From: Pseudomonas fulva
Lineage (GTDB): Bacteria > Pseudomonadota > Gammaproteobacteria > Pseudomonadales > Pseudomonadaceae
Direction of reading: 5' to 3'
Length of the DNA stretch: 64,000 nt
NCBI RefSeq assembly: GCF_023517795.1
Contig: NZ_CP082928.1
Span: 5,373,137-5,437,136, forward strand
Made by a program: the position numbers and the translations under genes. The stretch's first letter is position 1, and each line of letters opens with the position of its first letter. This document shows, piece after piece, positions 27,289-36,491 of this stretch. The notes under the pieces are model-generated. The model was not told where the DNA came from, made no database searches, and saw only the letters and a list, made by a program, of their open reading frames with translations.

Positions 27289-27972
27289 ATGAGCTCAAGC
27301 ATTCTGTCTGCGCAGAACCTTAACAAAGTGGTCTCCAGCGCGGAAGGCGAGTTGACCATCCTGCACGACCTGTCGCTGGAGCTGGAAAAAGGTGGCAGCC
27401 TGGCCATCGTCGGCAGTTCGGGGTCCGGCAAATCCACCCTGCTCGGCCTGTTGGCCGGCCTCGACCTGCCCAGCACCGGGCGCATCCTGCTGGCCGGCAA
27501 CGATCTCGGCAGCCTGGATGAAGACGCCCGCGCCCGGGTGCGCGCCGAGCACGTGGGGTTCGTGTTCCAGTCGTTCCAGCTGCTCGACAGCCTCAATGCC
27601 TTGGAGAACGTGATGCTGCCCCTGGAGCTGGAAGGCCGTAGCGATGCCCGTCAGCGTGCCAGCGAGCTGCTCGAGCGCGTCGGCCTGGGTGCACGCCTGA
27701 CCCACTCGCCGCGCCAGCTTTCCGGTGGCGAACAGCAGCGCGTGGCCATCGCCCGGGCGTTTGCCGCGGAACCCGATGTACTGTTCGCCGACGAACCGAC
27801 CGGCAACCTGGACACCCACACCGGCGAGCGCATCAGCGACCTGTTGTTCGAGCTCAACCAGGAACGCGGCGCGACATTGGTGCTGGTCACCCATGACGAA
27901 CGCCTGGCCGCGCGCTGCCAGCGCATCATCCGCCTGGAGGCCGGCCACCTGGTGGCAGCGGTGAACGCCTGA
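27289..27972 (+). CDS. ABC transporter ATP-binding protein (YbbA/LolD-like)
   Basis: This 227-residue ATPase has Walker A GSSGSGKST at 42-50, a Q-loop in VGFVFQSFQLLDSL, and signature LSGGEQQRVAIARA. Walker B VLFADEPTGNLD and the H-loop VLVTHDERLA follow. It belongs to the MacB/LolD-type exporter ATPases and pairs with the membrane protein encoded next, overlapping it by one base (TGATG). The start is 10 bp from the divergent tesA start, so promoters of both lie within each other's 5' ends. Substrate is unknown; lipid or lipoprotein handling is a reasonable guess given tesA. Confidence 0.93.
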   Translation: MSSSILSAQNLNKVVSSAEGELTILHDLSLELEKGGSLAIVGSSGSGKSTLLGLLAGLDLPSTGRILLAGNDLGSLDEDARARVRAEHVGFVFQSFQLLDSLNALENVMLPLELEGRSDARQRASELLERVGLGARLTHSPRQLSGGEQQRVAIARAFAAEPDVLFADEPTGNLDTHTGERISDLLFELNQERGATLVLVTHDERLAARCQRIIRLEAGHLVAAVNA

Positions 27973-30476
27973 TGCGCAACCTGTCCTTTGCAAGCCTGCT
28001 GTCACTGGCGGGCCGCCAGCTGCTGCGCGATGCGCGCTCCGGCGAGTTGCGCGTGCTGTTCTTCGCCCTGTTGATCGCCGTAGCCTCCAGCACCGCCATC
28101 GGCTATTTCGGCGCCCGCCTGAACGAGGGCATGAGCCTGCGCGCCACCGAGTTTCTCGGCGCCGACCTGATTCTCCGCGGCAGCGCCCCCGCCAGCCCCG
28201 AGCAGATCGAGGCCGGCACCGGGCGCGGCCTGCAGCACGCCCAGGTGGTCGAGTTCACCAGCGTGATCGCCAGCGACGCCGGCATTCAGCTGGCCAGCGT
28301 CAAGGCCGCCGGGCAGGGCTACCCGCTGCGCGGCCAGCTCAAGAGCGCCGCCGCGCCCTACGCCGAAGAAACCGTCAGCGCAGGCCCAGGGCCTGGCGAG
28401 GTGTGGGCCGAATCGCGCCTCTTGGTGGCGCTGGATCTGGAAGTCGGCGACCAGATCGAAGTCGGCGCCAAGAGGCTGCGCCTCACCCGGGTGCTGACCT
28501 ACCTGCCGGATGAAGCCGGCGACTTCTACAGCCTGACGCCCCATGTGCTGATGCACCTCGACGACCTGCCGGCCACCCGCGTGGTGCAACCGGGCAGCCG
28601 GGTGCGCTACATCGAACAGTGGAACGGCCCGAGCGATGCCCTGGCCAGCTATCGGCAGGCCACCGAGCCGGGGCTGGCGGCCCACCAGCGCTTCGATGAC
28701 GCCCGCGACGGCAGCCGCCGCGTCGGCGGCGCCCTGGATCGTGCCGAGCGCTACCTGAATCTCGCCAGCCTGGCCGCCGTACTGCTGGCTGGCGTGGCGG
28801 TCGCCCTGTCGGCGTCGCGCTTCGCCAGCCGCCGCTTCGACGCCAGCGCGCTGCTGCGCTGCCTGGGCCTGTCGCGCCGCCAGGCGCTGAGCCTGTTCGG
28901 CCTGCAACTGGCGATACTCGGGTTGCTCGCCAGCCTTGCCGGCGCGCTGCTCGGCTGGCTCGCCCAGCAGACGCTGTTCCACCTGCTGCAGGGCCTGCTG
29001 CCCACGCAGATTCCCCCGGGCGGCGTCTGGCCCGCCCTGGCCGGTATCGCCACCGGCCTGGTGGCTCTCGCCGGTTTCGCCTTGCCGCCATTGGCGGCGC
29101 TGGGCCGCGTTCCACCTCTGCGGGTGCTGCGCCGCGACATGCTGCCGGTACCGGCCAGCTCCTGGCTGGTCTACGGCACGGCACTGCTCGCCTTGGGCCT
29201 GATCATGTGGCGCTTGAGCCTCGACCTGACGCTGACCCTGGCCCTGCTCGGTGGCGGGCTGATCACCGCCCTCTTGCTGGGCGGCCTGCTGCTGCTCGGC
29301 CTGCAGAGCCTGCGCCGCCTGCTGGCACGCGCCGCATTGCCATGGCGCCTGGGCCTTGGTCAGTTGCTGCGCCGGCCGCTCGCGGCAGCCGGGCAATCCC
29401 TGGCCTTCGGCCTGATCCTCCTGGCGATGGCGCTGATCGCCCTGCTGCGCGGTGAACTGCTGGACAACTGGCAGGAGCAGCTGCCGGCCGACGCACCCAA
29501 TCATTTTGCTCTCAACGTGCTCCCTGCCGAGCGCGACGCCTTCGCCGAACGCCTCGCCCAGCTTTCTCCCCACCCCGCCCCGCTCTACCCGGTGGTGCCG
29601 GGGCGCCTGACCCAGGTCAATGGCGAGCCGGTGCGTCAGTACGTCAGCGAGGACTCACGGGGCGAACGCGCGGTACGCCGTGACCTGAGCCTGACCTGGA
29701 GCGCCGACCTGCCCGATGGCAACACCCTGACGGCCGGACAGTGGTGGACGGCAGGTAAACAACAGGAGTTGCCTGGCGTGTCGGTAGAAGACGAACTGGC
29801 GCAGAGCCTGCACATCAAGCTCGGCGACCGCCTGACCTTCAATGTCGGCGGCGTCGATCGCGATGCCGTGGTGAGCAACCTGCGCACGGTGGACTGGAAC
29901 AACTTCCAGCCCAACTTCTTCATGATCTTCGAGCCCGGCACCCTCAAGGACCTGCCGGTGACCTACCTGACCAGCTTCTACCTGCCCCCGCAGCATGAGC
30001 AGCAGCTGGTGGAGCTGTCCCGCGCCTTCCCGTCGGTATCGCTGCTGCAGGTCGAAGCGCTGCTCAACCAGCTGCGCAGCATCCTTGCCCAGGTCACCAT
30101 CGCCATCGAGTTCGTATTGCTGTTCGTGCTGGCAGCGGGCCTGGCGGTGCTGTTCGCCGGCCTGCAGTCGACGCTGGACGAGCGTATCCATCAGGGTGCC
30201 CTGCTGCGCGCCCTGGGCGCCGAACGCAAACTGCTGGTGCAGGCCAGGCGTGCCGAATTCGGCCTGCTGGGCGCCGCCAGCGGCCTGCTGGCGGCATTGG
30301 GCTGCGAGCTGGTCAGTTTCCTGATCTACCGCTACGCCTTCCAGATGGCCTGGCAGCCCCATCCGTGGCTGCTGGTGCTGCCGTTGATCGGTGCGCTGCT
30401 GGTCGGCATCGCCGGTGTACTCGGTACCCGCCGCGCGCTGAACGCCAGCCCGCTCACCGTTCTGCGCGAGGGTTGA
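27972..30476 (+). CDS. ABC exporter permease (YbbP/FtsX-like, 10 TM)
   Basis: This 834-residue protein has two FtsX-type permease repeats: an N-terminal helix (LRVLFFALLIAVASSTAIGYFG), a periplasmic MacB-like domain, and helices around 265-460 (LASLAAVLLAGVAVALSASRF, LLASLAGALLGWLA). A second large periplasmic domain and three or four C-terminal helices follow (AIEFVLLFVLAAGLAVLFAGL, LLGAASGLLAALGCELVSF, LLVLPLIGALLVGIAGVLG). It partners with the ATPase encoded just upstream. MacB-like mechanotransmission rather than a classical transport path is likely for this class. Confidence 0.92.
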   Translation: MRNLSFASLLSLAGRQLLRDARSGELRVLFFALLIAVASSTAIGYFGARLNEGMSLRATEFLGADLILRGSAPASPEQIEAGTGRGLQHAQVVEFTSVIASDAGIQLASVKAAGQGYPLRGQLKSAAAPYAEETVSAGPGPGEVWAESRLLVALDLEVGDQIEVGAKRLRLTRVLTYLPDEAGDFYSLTPHVLMHLDDLPATRVVQPGSRVRYIEQWNGPSDALASYRQATEPGLAAHQRFDDARDGSRRVGGALDRAERYLNLASLAAVLLAGVAVALSASRFASRRFDASALLRCLGLSRRQALSLFGLQLAILGLLASLAGALLGWLAQQTLFHLLQGLLPTQIPPGGVWPALAGIATGLVALAGFALPPLAALGRVPPLRVLRRDMLPVPASSWLVYGTALLALGLIMWRLSLDLTLTLALLGGGLITALLLGGLLLLGLQSLRRLLARAALPWRLGLGQLLRRPLAAAGQSLAFGLILLAMALIALLRGELLDNWQEQLPADAPNHFALNVLPAERDAFAERLAQLSPHPAPLYPVVPGRLTQVNGEPVRQYVSEDSRGERAVRRDLSLTWSADLPDGNTLTAGQWWTAGKQQELPGVSVEDELAQSLHIKLGDRLTFNVGGVDRDAVVSNLRTVDWNNFQPNFFMIFEPGTLKDLPVTYLTSFYLPPQHEQQLVELSRAFPSVSLLQVEALLNQLRSILAQVTIAIEFVLLFVLAAGLAVLFAGLQSTLDERIHQGALLRALGAERKLLVQARRAEFGLLGAASGLLAALGCELVSFLIYRYAFQMAWQPHPWLLVLPLIGALLVGIAGVLGTRRALNASPLTVLREG

Positions 30477-30509
30477 TAGACTGCGCGTCCGCACCAGACA
30501 GAGCCGAGC

Positions 30510-31007
30510 ATGAGCCGATATCGCCCTCCCCGCGCCGCGGGTACGCCCTTGATCACCCCGCAAGGCGAAGCGCGCCTGCGCGCCGAGCTGCATGAGCTAT
30601 GGCACGTGCGCAGGCCCGAAGTAACCCGCTCGGTCAGCGAGGCAGCGGCCCAGGGCGATCGCTCGGAGAACGCGGAGTACACCTACGGCAAGAAGATGCT
30701 GCGCGAGATCGACAGTCGCGTGCGCTTTCTGACCAAGCGCCTGGAAAAACTCAAGGTCGTGGATACCCGCCCCAGTGATCCGGACAAGGTGTACTTCGGC
30801 GCCTGGGTCACCGTCGAAGACGAAGACGGCGTTGAGGCGCGCTATCGCATCGTCGGCCCCGACGAGCTCGACCTCAAGCTGAACCTGATCAGCATCGACT
30901 CACCCTTGGCCCGGGCGCTGGTCGGCAAGGGCCTGGACGCCGAGGTGCGGGTGCAGACGCCCACCGGCGACAAGTACTGGTACATCGTCGCCATTGACTA
31001 CCCCTGA
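30510..31007 (+). CDS. greB: GreB transcript cleavage factor
   Basis: GreB inserts its coiled coil into the RNA polymerase secondary channel and stimulates cleavage of backtracked RNA. The 165-residue protein has the N-terminal coiled coil with the acidic tip [15 protein letters not shown] and the second helix [18 protein letters not shown]. The C-terminal FKBP-like domain ([46 protein letters not shown]) follows. The basic patch and [12 protein letters not shown] spacing favour GreB over GreA. It starts 33 bp after the permease and may share its transcript. Confidence 0.95.
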   Translation: MSRYRPPRAAGTPLITPQGEARLRAELHELWHVRRPEVTRSVSEAAAQGDRSENAEYTYGKKMLREIDSRVRFLTKRLEKLKVVDTRPSDPDKVYFGAWVTVEDEDGVEARYRIVGPDELDLKLNLISIDSPLARALVGKGLDAEVRVQTPTGDKYWYIVAIDYP

Positions 31008-31015
31008 GAGCTGGT

Positions 31016-31315
31016 TCAGCGCAGGGTGATCAACCCCTGCCGGGCGATACGCGTCAGTTGCCCGAGCGCCTCGGCACTCGGCCGTTGCAGCACGGCGAAG
31101 TCGAAACTGTCAGTGGCGAAACGATGCAGCGACTCGCCCGGCTCGGCGAACTGCACGAGAAAGGCGCGCTGGCCTTCGCGGCGAGCGGGCCAACCGTCCA
31201 GATAACGCAGCAACGTTGGCTGATGAGTACCGCCCAGCAGTATCCGTGGGTTGCGACGAACCAGCCGGGTGGTGATGGGGACGATACGAATTTGCGCAGC
31301 CTGGGAACAGCTCAT
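31016..31315 (-). CDS. small conserved protein of unknown function
   Basis: This 99-residue protein starts MSCSQAAQIRIVPITTRLVRRNPRILLGGTHQPTLLRYL. No signal peptide, membrane helix or known domain is recognised. The sequence alternates strands and helices (AFLVQFAEPGESLHRFATDSFDFAVLQRPSAEALGQLTRIARQGLITL), which looks like a small alpha/beta protein. GGAG lies nine bases before the ATG at 31313-31315. It converges on greB with 8 bp between stops. Confidence 0.6.
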   Translation of the reverse strand: MSCSQAAQIRIVPITTRLVRRNPRILLGGTHQPTLLRYLDGWPARREGQRAFLVQFAEPGESLHRFATDSFDFAVLQRPSAEALGQLTRIARQGLITLR

Positions 31316-31491
31316 GGTGTTTGTCTCCGCCTCGGAAATCCCGCTGGGCAGCGGTGAGAGGCAACACCGAACCAGCGCTTTAGCGGAATTTCGAGACTCG
31401 TGACAAGTCCCTGAGGCGCCCCGCAAGTAGCTGTCTAAATCGGCGCAAGTGGCAATCCTAGAGAGTTGCCGATCAGCCTGTCAATAACCAG

Positions 31492-31515
31492 GAAAGCCCG
31501 CATGGGCGGGCTTTC
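31492..31515. terminator. hairpin downstream of DoxX gene
   Basis: GAAAGCCCGC and GCGGGCTTTC form a 10-bp perfect stem with a 4-nt loop (ATGG), 17 bp after the DoxX stop. The T-tract is short on both strands. Confidence 0.6.
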
Positions 31516-31531
31516 GCAAGTGAGGCAGTGA

Positions 31532-31966
31532 TCAGCCGGCGATGCGCTTGTCCAGCGACAGCCGCCCGGCGCCTTCGATCAGCAGCGCCAGCGTGGCGGC
31601 CAGCAGCGCCAGGGCGAACTCGTAGCCATTGTTGGCCATGAAGAAGCCATTGCCGATATGCACCGAGAAGATCGCCACCAGCATGGTGATCGCCAGTACC
31701 GCCGAAGCAGGCCGCACCAGCAGGCCGATGACCAGGGCCAGGCCGCCGAAGAATTCGGCGCTGCCGGCCAGCAAGGCCATCAGGTAGCCCGGCGCCAGGC
31801 CGATGCTCTCCATCCACTGGGCCACGCCGGCAAGGCCATAACCGCCGAACCAGCCAAACAGCTTCTGTGCGCCATGGGCCATGAAGGTGATGCCGACCAG
31901 CACGCGCAGGACGGTCAGGCCGAAGCCGGCGCGGGTGGCTGTCAGGGATTTGATGAACGGGTTCAT
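31532..31966 (-). CDS. DoxX-family inner-membrane protein
   Basis: This 144-residue protein has four helices and the DoxX pattern LTVLRVLVGITFMAHGAQKLFGWFGGYGLAGVAQWME..., SAEFFGGLALVIGLLVRPASAVLAITMLVAIFSVHIGNGFF, and ALALLAATLALLIEGAGRLSLD. Members take part in thiosulfate oxidation, oxidative-stress or quinone-linked redox functions; the specific job here is unknown. The 100-bp spacer upstream contains a 21-bp AT-rich palindrome at 32050-32070 that may regulate it. Confidence 0.93.
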   Translation of the reverse strand: MNPFIKSLTATRAGFGLTVLRVLVGITFMAHGAQKLFGWFGGYGLAGVAQWMESIGLAPGYLMALLAGSAEFFGGLALVIGLLVRPASAVLAITMLVAIFSVHIGNGFFMANNGYEFALALLAATLALLIEGAGRLSLDKRIAG

Positions 31967-32049
31967 GGGGCGAATCCTTTGCTATGCGAGTGAGATGGCG
32001 GCATATTAATTCAAATAGCCAATATGAACACCGAATAAAACCGCTAAAG

Positions 32050-32070
32050 ATAATCGAATAAATCGATTAT
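32050..32070. promoter_or_regulatory. AT-rich 21-bp inverted repeat upstream of DoxX
   Basis: ATAATCGA (32050-32057) and TCGATTAT (32063-32070) are separated by ATAAA. The repeat overlaps the stop codon of the mltF2-like gene and lies 84 bp upstream of the DoxX start. It could be an operator; the lack of GC in the stem makes a terminator unlikely. Confidence 0.4.
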
Positions 32071-33548
32071 TTACCCATACTCACTTTTTGCCCCGGCTCC
32101 AGGGAATAACGCTCGCGGGCGTAGGCGAGGTAGTACTTATTCACCGCGTTGACGTAGCTGACCACGCCCATACCCAGTTCCTCCATCGCCACCCGCTCGA
32201 CCTGAAAAAACCACTGATCGGGGTTGAGGCCGCGCCGCCGCGCTTCTGCCCGCAGGCTCTGTACCCGCTGCGGGCCCAGGTTGTAGCCGGCGAGCACGAA
32301 CGCCATGCGTTCGCGCTCGTTGAGCCGCGGGCTGTTGAAGAAACCGCGGCGAATCTTGGCGAGGTACTTGGCACTGGCCTGCACGTTGTTCTCAACCCGC
32401 GAGATATCGCTGACGCCAACGCTGCGCGCCGCCGCCGGGGTGATCTGCATCAGCCCGGTGGCGCCGCTGCTGCCGCGAGCCGCCGGGTTGAGCGTCGACT
32501 CCTTGAAGGCCAGGGCCGCCAGGGCCAACCAGTCGAAATCGTGCTGTTCGGCGTAGCGCTGCAACACCGGTCGCACCCGCTCCAGGCGCTGGCGCTCGGT
32601 GCGCCCCATGGGCGAATGCACCTTATAGAGCCGCCGGTACACACGCTGGAAGGCGGCGTCCTGGTCATCGGGCACTCGGTAGCCGTCCAGAAAGCGGTCG
32701 ACGCTGGCACTGAGCATGGGTGCGTCACGGCGCATGTACCATCGCATGTCGCCACTGCTGTCGAGCACCAGATGGCGGTCGACACGCAGCTTGGGCATCA
32801 CCTTGGCCCAGCGCTCGGCGATGTGCAGCTCCACGGCGGTAAAATCGAAGATACCGGCCTGGACCATCTCCAGCACGTCCTCGACGGCCAGGGTCGGATC
32901 CACCCACTCGACGACGATGGGCGGCAGTTTGCGCGCCTCGAGCCGGCGGTTGATGTCGTGCAGTGCCTCCTTGGCGACGCTGCCGGTGGGCAGCGACAGG
33001 CTGCGCCCGGCCAGCTGCTCGAGCCGCTGGTAACGCCGATTGCCCTGCCGGGCGACGATCACCACCGGTACGTCACGGCGTATCGCTTCGCTGGCCAGCA
33101 CGTTGCCGCCCTGGCTGCTGAGCAGTTCGCCTGGCGCCACCAGATCACCCTCGCCACGCTGCAGGGCGGCGAGCAACTGGTCCTTGGCCTTGGGAATCAG
33201 TTTCAGGCGCAGGTTGCGGCCATCGCGGGCGTTGCGATTGAGATACTGCTCCAGAGCACGCAGGCGCTGGTACTCCACGCCGATGCTCTGCCCCTTGACC
33301 TCACCCGAGCTGTTGCGACTCTGGTTGACCAGCACCTGCAGCTCGCCGCTCTTGCGAATACCCGGCAGATCCCGTGGCGCGGCTGTGCCGGTGACCTCCA
33401 GCGGACCGGCGATACGTGCCATTGCCGGCATGGGCAGGCAGAGCAGCAGGCAGATGATGAACAGGACGCGCAATATCGATGCTCCGATAGCGGAAATCGG
33501 CTGATAGCCAGAGCGGGTGATTCGAAGATGGATCGCCAGGCACGGCAT
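32067..33548 (-). CDS. mltF2: MltF-type membrane-bound lytic transglycosylase
   Basis: This 493-residue protein has an export signal ([20 protein letters not shown]). A periplasmic solute-binding-like domain (about 60-310, [14 protein letters not shown]..., [20 protein letters not shown]) follows. The C-terminal goose-type lysozyme/SLT domain has catalytic Glu350 in [23 protein letters not shown]. MltF enzymes cleave peptidoglycan to 1,6-anhydromuropeptides and their regulatory domain senses peptides. P. aeruginosa has two; the neighbourhood matches MltF2 (PA2865). The first ATG gives a long N-terminal extension before the hydrophobic core, so the true start may be a little downstream. Confidence 0.88.
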   Translation of the reverse strand: MPCLAIHLRITRSGYQPISAIGASILRVLFIICLLLCLPMPAMARIAGPLEVTGTAAPRDLPGIRKSGELQVLVNQSRNSSGEVKGQSIGVEYQRLRALEQYLNRNARDGRNLRLKLIPKAKDQLLAALQRGEGDLVAPGELLSSQGGNVLASEAIRRDVPVVIVARQGNRRYQRLEQLAGRSLSLPTGSVAKEALHDINRRLEARKLPPIVVEWVDPTLAVEDVLEMVQAGIFDFTAVELHIAERWAKVMPKLRVDRHLVLDSSGDMRWYMRRDAPMLSASVDRFLDGYRVPDDQDAAFQRVYRRLYKVHSPMGRTERQRLERVRPVLQRYAEQHDFDWLALAALAFKESTLNPAARGSSGATGLMQITPAAARSVGVSDISRVENNVQASAKYLAKIRRGFFNSPRLNERERMAFVLAGYNLGPQRVQSLRAEARRRGLNPDQWFFQVERVAMEELGMGVVSYVNAVNKYYLAYARERYSLEPGQKVSMGK

Positions 33549-33679
33549 GTGCCGACACCCTAATGGCTCGGCTCTTTATTTACCTCACGAATCGACCACA
33601 AGTTTTTGTAATCGTTAGCTTTTTATTGGCGACAAAAAGCTCTGTTATGCTGCGCCCTCTCGTTTCACAGGGTCACACC

Positions 33680-34546
33680 ATGCAACTCATCGACATCGGC
33701 GTCAATCTGACCCACGCAAGCTTCGACGACCAGCACACGGCCGTGCTCGAACGCGCCTTTGCAGCCGGCGTCTGTCAACTGGTATTGACCGGCACCAGCC
33801 TGGGTGAAAGTGACCATGCGCTGAGCCTGTGCCGGAAACTCGATGAGCACGCCGAGCGGCTGTTCAGCACCGCCGGCGTGCACCCCCATGACGCCAAGCA
33901 CTGGAGCAGTGACGACAGCAAGCGCCTGCGTGCCCTGCTCGCCGAGCCGCAAGTCAGGGCGGTGGGCGAATGCGGGCTGGACTTCAACCGTGATTTTTCG
34001 CCACGCCCGCAGCAGGAAAAGGCCCTGGAGGAACAACTGAGCCTGGCCGCCGACTTGCAGATGCCGGTGTTCCTGCATGAGCGCGACGCGCACCCGCGCT
34101 TCGTGCAGCTCCTGCGCGACTATCGCGATCGCCTGCCAGCCGCCGTGGTGCACTGCTTCACCGGTGAACAGCGGGCGCTGTTCGACTACCTGGATCTGGA
34201 CCTGCACATCGGCATCACCGGCTGGATTTGCGATGAGCGCCGCGGGGCGCATCTGCATCCTCTGGTAAAGGAGATTCCGGCCGGCCGTCTGATGCTGGAA
34301 AGCGACGCCCCCTACCTCCTGCCGCGTAGCCTGCGCCCGAAACCCAAGGGCGGTCGCAACGAGCCGGCGTTCCTCCCCGAAGTGCTGCGCGAAGTGGCCC
34401 TGCACCGCCAGGAATCACTCGATGAAGTGGCCAGGCACACGACGGCCTGCGCCCGGGCGTTCTTCGCCCTGCCGACCCTCGCCGAACCGGTCGATGATCG
34501 GGAACATGACTGGGAGCCCTCAAGCCAGGCGGATCGTCGCCGTTAA
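33680..34546 (+). CDS. TatD-family metal-dependent DNase
   Basis: This 288-residue TIM-barrel hydrolase has [15 protein letters not shown] (the usual HxH at the start is altered to N-L-T-H). Metal-binding and active-site segments are [34 protein letters not shown], and [10 protein letters not shown]. TatD enzymes process 3' ends of DNA and take part in repair or apoptosis-like DNA degradation. AGGG precedes the ATG at 33680. A plausible -10 (TATGCT, 33646-33651) lies 28 bp upstream, next to a hairpin AGCTTTTT/AAAAAGCT at 33617-33641. The gene stands opposite mltF2. Confidence 0.92.
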   Translation: MQLIDIGVNLTHASFDDQHTAVLERAFAAGVCQLVLTGTSLGESDHALSLCRKLDEHAERLFSTAGVHPHDAKHWSSDDSKRLRALLAEPQVRAVGECGLDFNRDFSPRPQQEKALEEQLSLAADLQMPVFLHERDAHPRFVQLLRDYRDRLPAAVVHCFTGEQRALFDYLDLDLHIGITGWICDERRGAHLHPLVKEIPAGRLMLESDAPYLLPRSLRPKPKGGRNEPAFLPEVLREVALHRQESLDEVARHTTACARAFFALPTLAEPVDDREHDWEPSSQADRRR

Positions 34547-34600
34547 CCCGCAGGCAACCGCGCTGCTTGCGAGCCGTGGTGGCCGAGTCGTCGGCTGCCG

Positions 34601-34614
34601 TTGACTCATATCAA
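34601..34614 (+). promoter_or_regulatory. Anr/FNR-type box upstream of chemoreceptor gene
   Basis: TTGACTCATATCAA matches the Anr/FNR pattern TTGA-N6-TCAA (TTGAT-N4-ATCAA with one change). A -10-like AATAAT at 34640-34645 places the box centre about 40-45 bp upstream of the expected start of transcription, the class II activator position. The start codon is at 34688. Confidence 0.55.
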
Positions 34615-34687
34615 GGGATGATGAATTTGCCCATGAAAGAATAATGGCGCCTTGCCAGCACTTCATTCATGTCGAGAGCAAAAGAAC

Positions 34688-36172
34688 ATGCCCGTGTGGA
34701 TTCGCGATATCTCCCTGAAACACAAGTTCTGGGCGGTGAATGCCGTCGCCTTCGTTACGACCCTGCTGCTGGTGCTGTTCGCCATGCTTCAGGAGCAGGA
34801 CACCTTCGCCCAGGCCGCCCGCGCCGATGCCCAGCAGCGGGCGCAACTGGTCGCCGCCTGGCCAGCCACCCAGGCGCTACCCGCCAGCGCAGGACTGATC
34901 GCCTTCAAGGCGGGTGAAACGCCAGGGCTGCCCGGTGACGCGGACGCCACGCCGCTGCGCAGCGGGCGCGGCTGGGTTGCCCTCGAGCACGAGGTGCTGT
35001 TCGGCAGCGAGCCGCTGCTCGGCGCGCAGCTCGTCGAGCGCGGCGCCGGTCAGCGTATCGCCGTCCTCGCCACCGGCCGCAGCCTGGGCCAGGTGTTCGC
35101 CGCGCGTGCCGGCAGCTACGCCGTGGCGGTCGCCGTGCTGATGCTCGCCCTGCTCGCCGCCTCGCAGTTGCTGATCCGCTTTCTGCTCACCCACCTCAAT
35201 ACCCTCAAGGACGTCATGCTGCACGTCGAGAAGAGCGGTGACCTGGCCGCCCGCGTGCCCCTGCAGAGCCGCGACGAGGTCGGGCAGATGGCCGGCGCCT
35301 TCAATGCCATGCAGGCGGGCTACCAGCGGGTCGTTGGCGCCGTCATCCAGGCGGCCTCGCAGCTCGACGAGGGCACCCGGCGCCTGGCGCAGAGTATGAA
35401 GGACGTGCGCCAGGGCATGCTCGGCCAGCAGAGCGAAACCGATCAGGCCGCCACCGCCATCAACGAGATGTCGACCACCGTTCACCACATCGCCGAACAC
35501 GCCGCCACCACCCGCGACCAGTCGCAGGCCGCCGATCAGCTCGCCGGCGCCGGGCAGACCGTGGTCGCCCGCGTGGTCGATTCCATCACCGGCCTGTCCA
35601 GCGGCGTGCAGCAGACGGCCACCATGATCGAGCAGGTGGCCGCCGACAGCCAGAAGATCAGCGGCGTGGTCAACGTCATTCACGGCATCGCCGAACAGAC
35701 CAACCTGCTGGCCCTCAACGCCGCCATCGAGGCGGCGCGGGCCGGTGAAATGGGCCGCGGTTTCGCCGTGGTGGCCGATGAGGTGCGCAACCTGGCCAAG
35801 CGCGTGCAGGACTCCACCGACGAGATCACCAGCATGATCGGCACGCTGCAGGCCGGCACCCGCGATGCCGTGGAGTTCATGCGGGAAAGCTCGCTGAAAG
35901 CCGACGATTGCGTGCGCGCCGCCCATGAGGCCGGCGACGCGCTCGCTGCGATCACCGGCGCGGTGGCGCAGATGCGCGAAAGCAACACGCAGATCGCTGT
36001 CGCGGCCGAGCAGCAGAGCCTGGTGGCCGAGGAGATGACCCGCTCGGTGATCGGCATCCGTGATGTCACCGAACAGACCGTCCAGCAGACCCTCGAGTCC
36101 GCCACCACCAGCAGTCAGCTGGCCGAGCTGGCGGGCGAACTGTCGCGGGCCATCCGCCAGCTGAAACCCTGA
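34688..36172 (+). CDS. methyl-accepting chemotaxis protein with short periplasmic sensor
   Basis: This 494-residue chemoreceptor has two helices (about 13-33 and 143-167) flanking a periplasmic sensor of about 110 residues. A HAMP domain follows ([48 protein letters not shown]), then the signalling coiled coil with tip [37 protein letters not shown]. The ligand is unknown. It is equivalent in position to P. aeruginosa PA2867. An Anr-like box sits upstream, suggesting induction when oxygen is low. A hairpin (GCAGATAG/CTATCTGC, 36195-36218) follows the gene. Confidence 0.93.
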   Translation: MPVWIRDISLKHKFWAVNAVAFVTTLLLVLFAMLQEQDTFAQAARADAQQRAQLVAAWPATQALPASAGLIAFKAGETPGLPGDADATPLRSGRGWVALEHEVLFGSEPLLGAQLVERGAGQRIAVLATGRSLGQVFAARAGSYAVAVAVLMLALLAASQLLIRFLLTHLNTLKDVMLHVEKSGDLAARVPLQSRDEVGQMAGAFNAMQAGYQRVVGAVIQAASQLDEGTRRLAQSMKDVRQGMLGQQSETDQAATAINEMSTTVHHIAEHAATTRDQSQAADQLAGAGQTVVARVVDSITGLSSGVQQTATMIEQVAADSQKISGVVNVIHGIAEQTNLLALNAAIEAARAGEMGRGFAVVADEVRNLAKRVQDSTDEITSMIGTLQAGTRDAVEFMRESSLKADDCVRAAHEAGDALAAITGAVAQMRESNTQIAVAAEQQSLVAEEMTRSVIGIRDVTEQTVQQTLESATTSSQLAELAGELSRAIRQLKP

Positions 36173-36194
36173 GCACCGAAGCACTTGCGCCAAA

Positions 36195-36218
36195 GCAGAT
36201 AGTAGAAACCCTATCTGC
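36195..36218. terminator. 8-bp hairpin after chemoreceptor gene
   Basis: GCAGATAG (36195-36202) and CTATCTGC (36211-36218) enclose an 8-nt loop. The stem is short, AT-containing and has no T-run, so it is a weak terminator candidate. Confidence 0.35.
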
Positions 36219-36293
36219 CGTATAGCGCGGATCAATTCGCGACCCTTGGTGCCTGCGCCATAGACTGGCTCCATCTGATGCAGGAGACCGTTC

Positions 36294-36491
36294 ATGAGCA
36301 CCCAAGCCGCTACCCTCGCCCGTCACACCGAATCGCTGGACATGCCGATGCTGGCCATTGCCCTGCCCTTGCTGCTGGTATCCCTGGCACTGGCAGGCAG
36401 CGGTTCCGGTGCCCTTGCCCTGGTGCTGTCAGGCCTGGGTGCCATTGCCGCCTATGCCCTGGCGCGCCAGGCGCTGCTGGGTGGCGCTTAG
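36294..36491 (+). CDS. small two-helix membrane protein
   Basis: This 65-residue protein has a hydrophilic start (MSTQAATLARHTESLDMP). Two hydrophobic stretches follow (MLAIALPLLLVSLALAGSGSG and ALALVLSGLGAIAAYALARQALL), so it is an inner-membrane hairpin. AGGAG lies seven bases before the ATG, a strong reason to accept it despite its size. No function is known. Its stop overlaps the stop of the convergent thioesterase gene by 3 bp. Confidence 0.65.
   Translation: MSTQAATLARHTESLDMPMLAIALPLLLVSLALAGSGSGALALVLSGLGAIAAYALARQALLGGA

Noticed and set aside
28002..29573. Open frame of 523 codons on the minus strand
   Set aside because: Antisense to the ABC permease gene; composition is that of a shadow frame.
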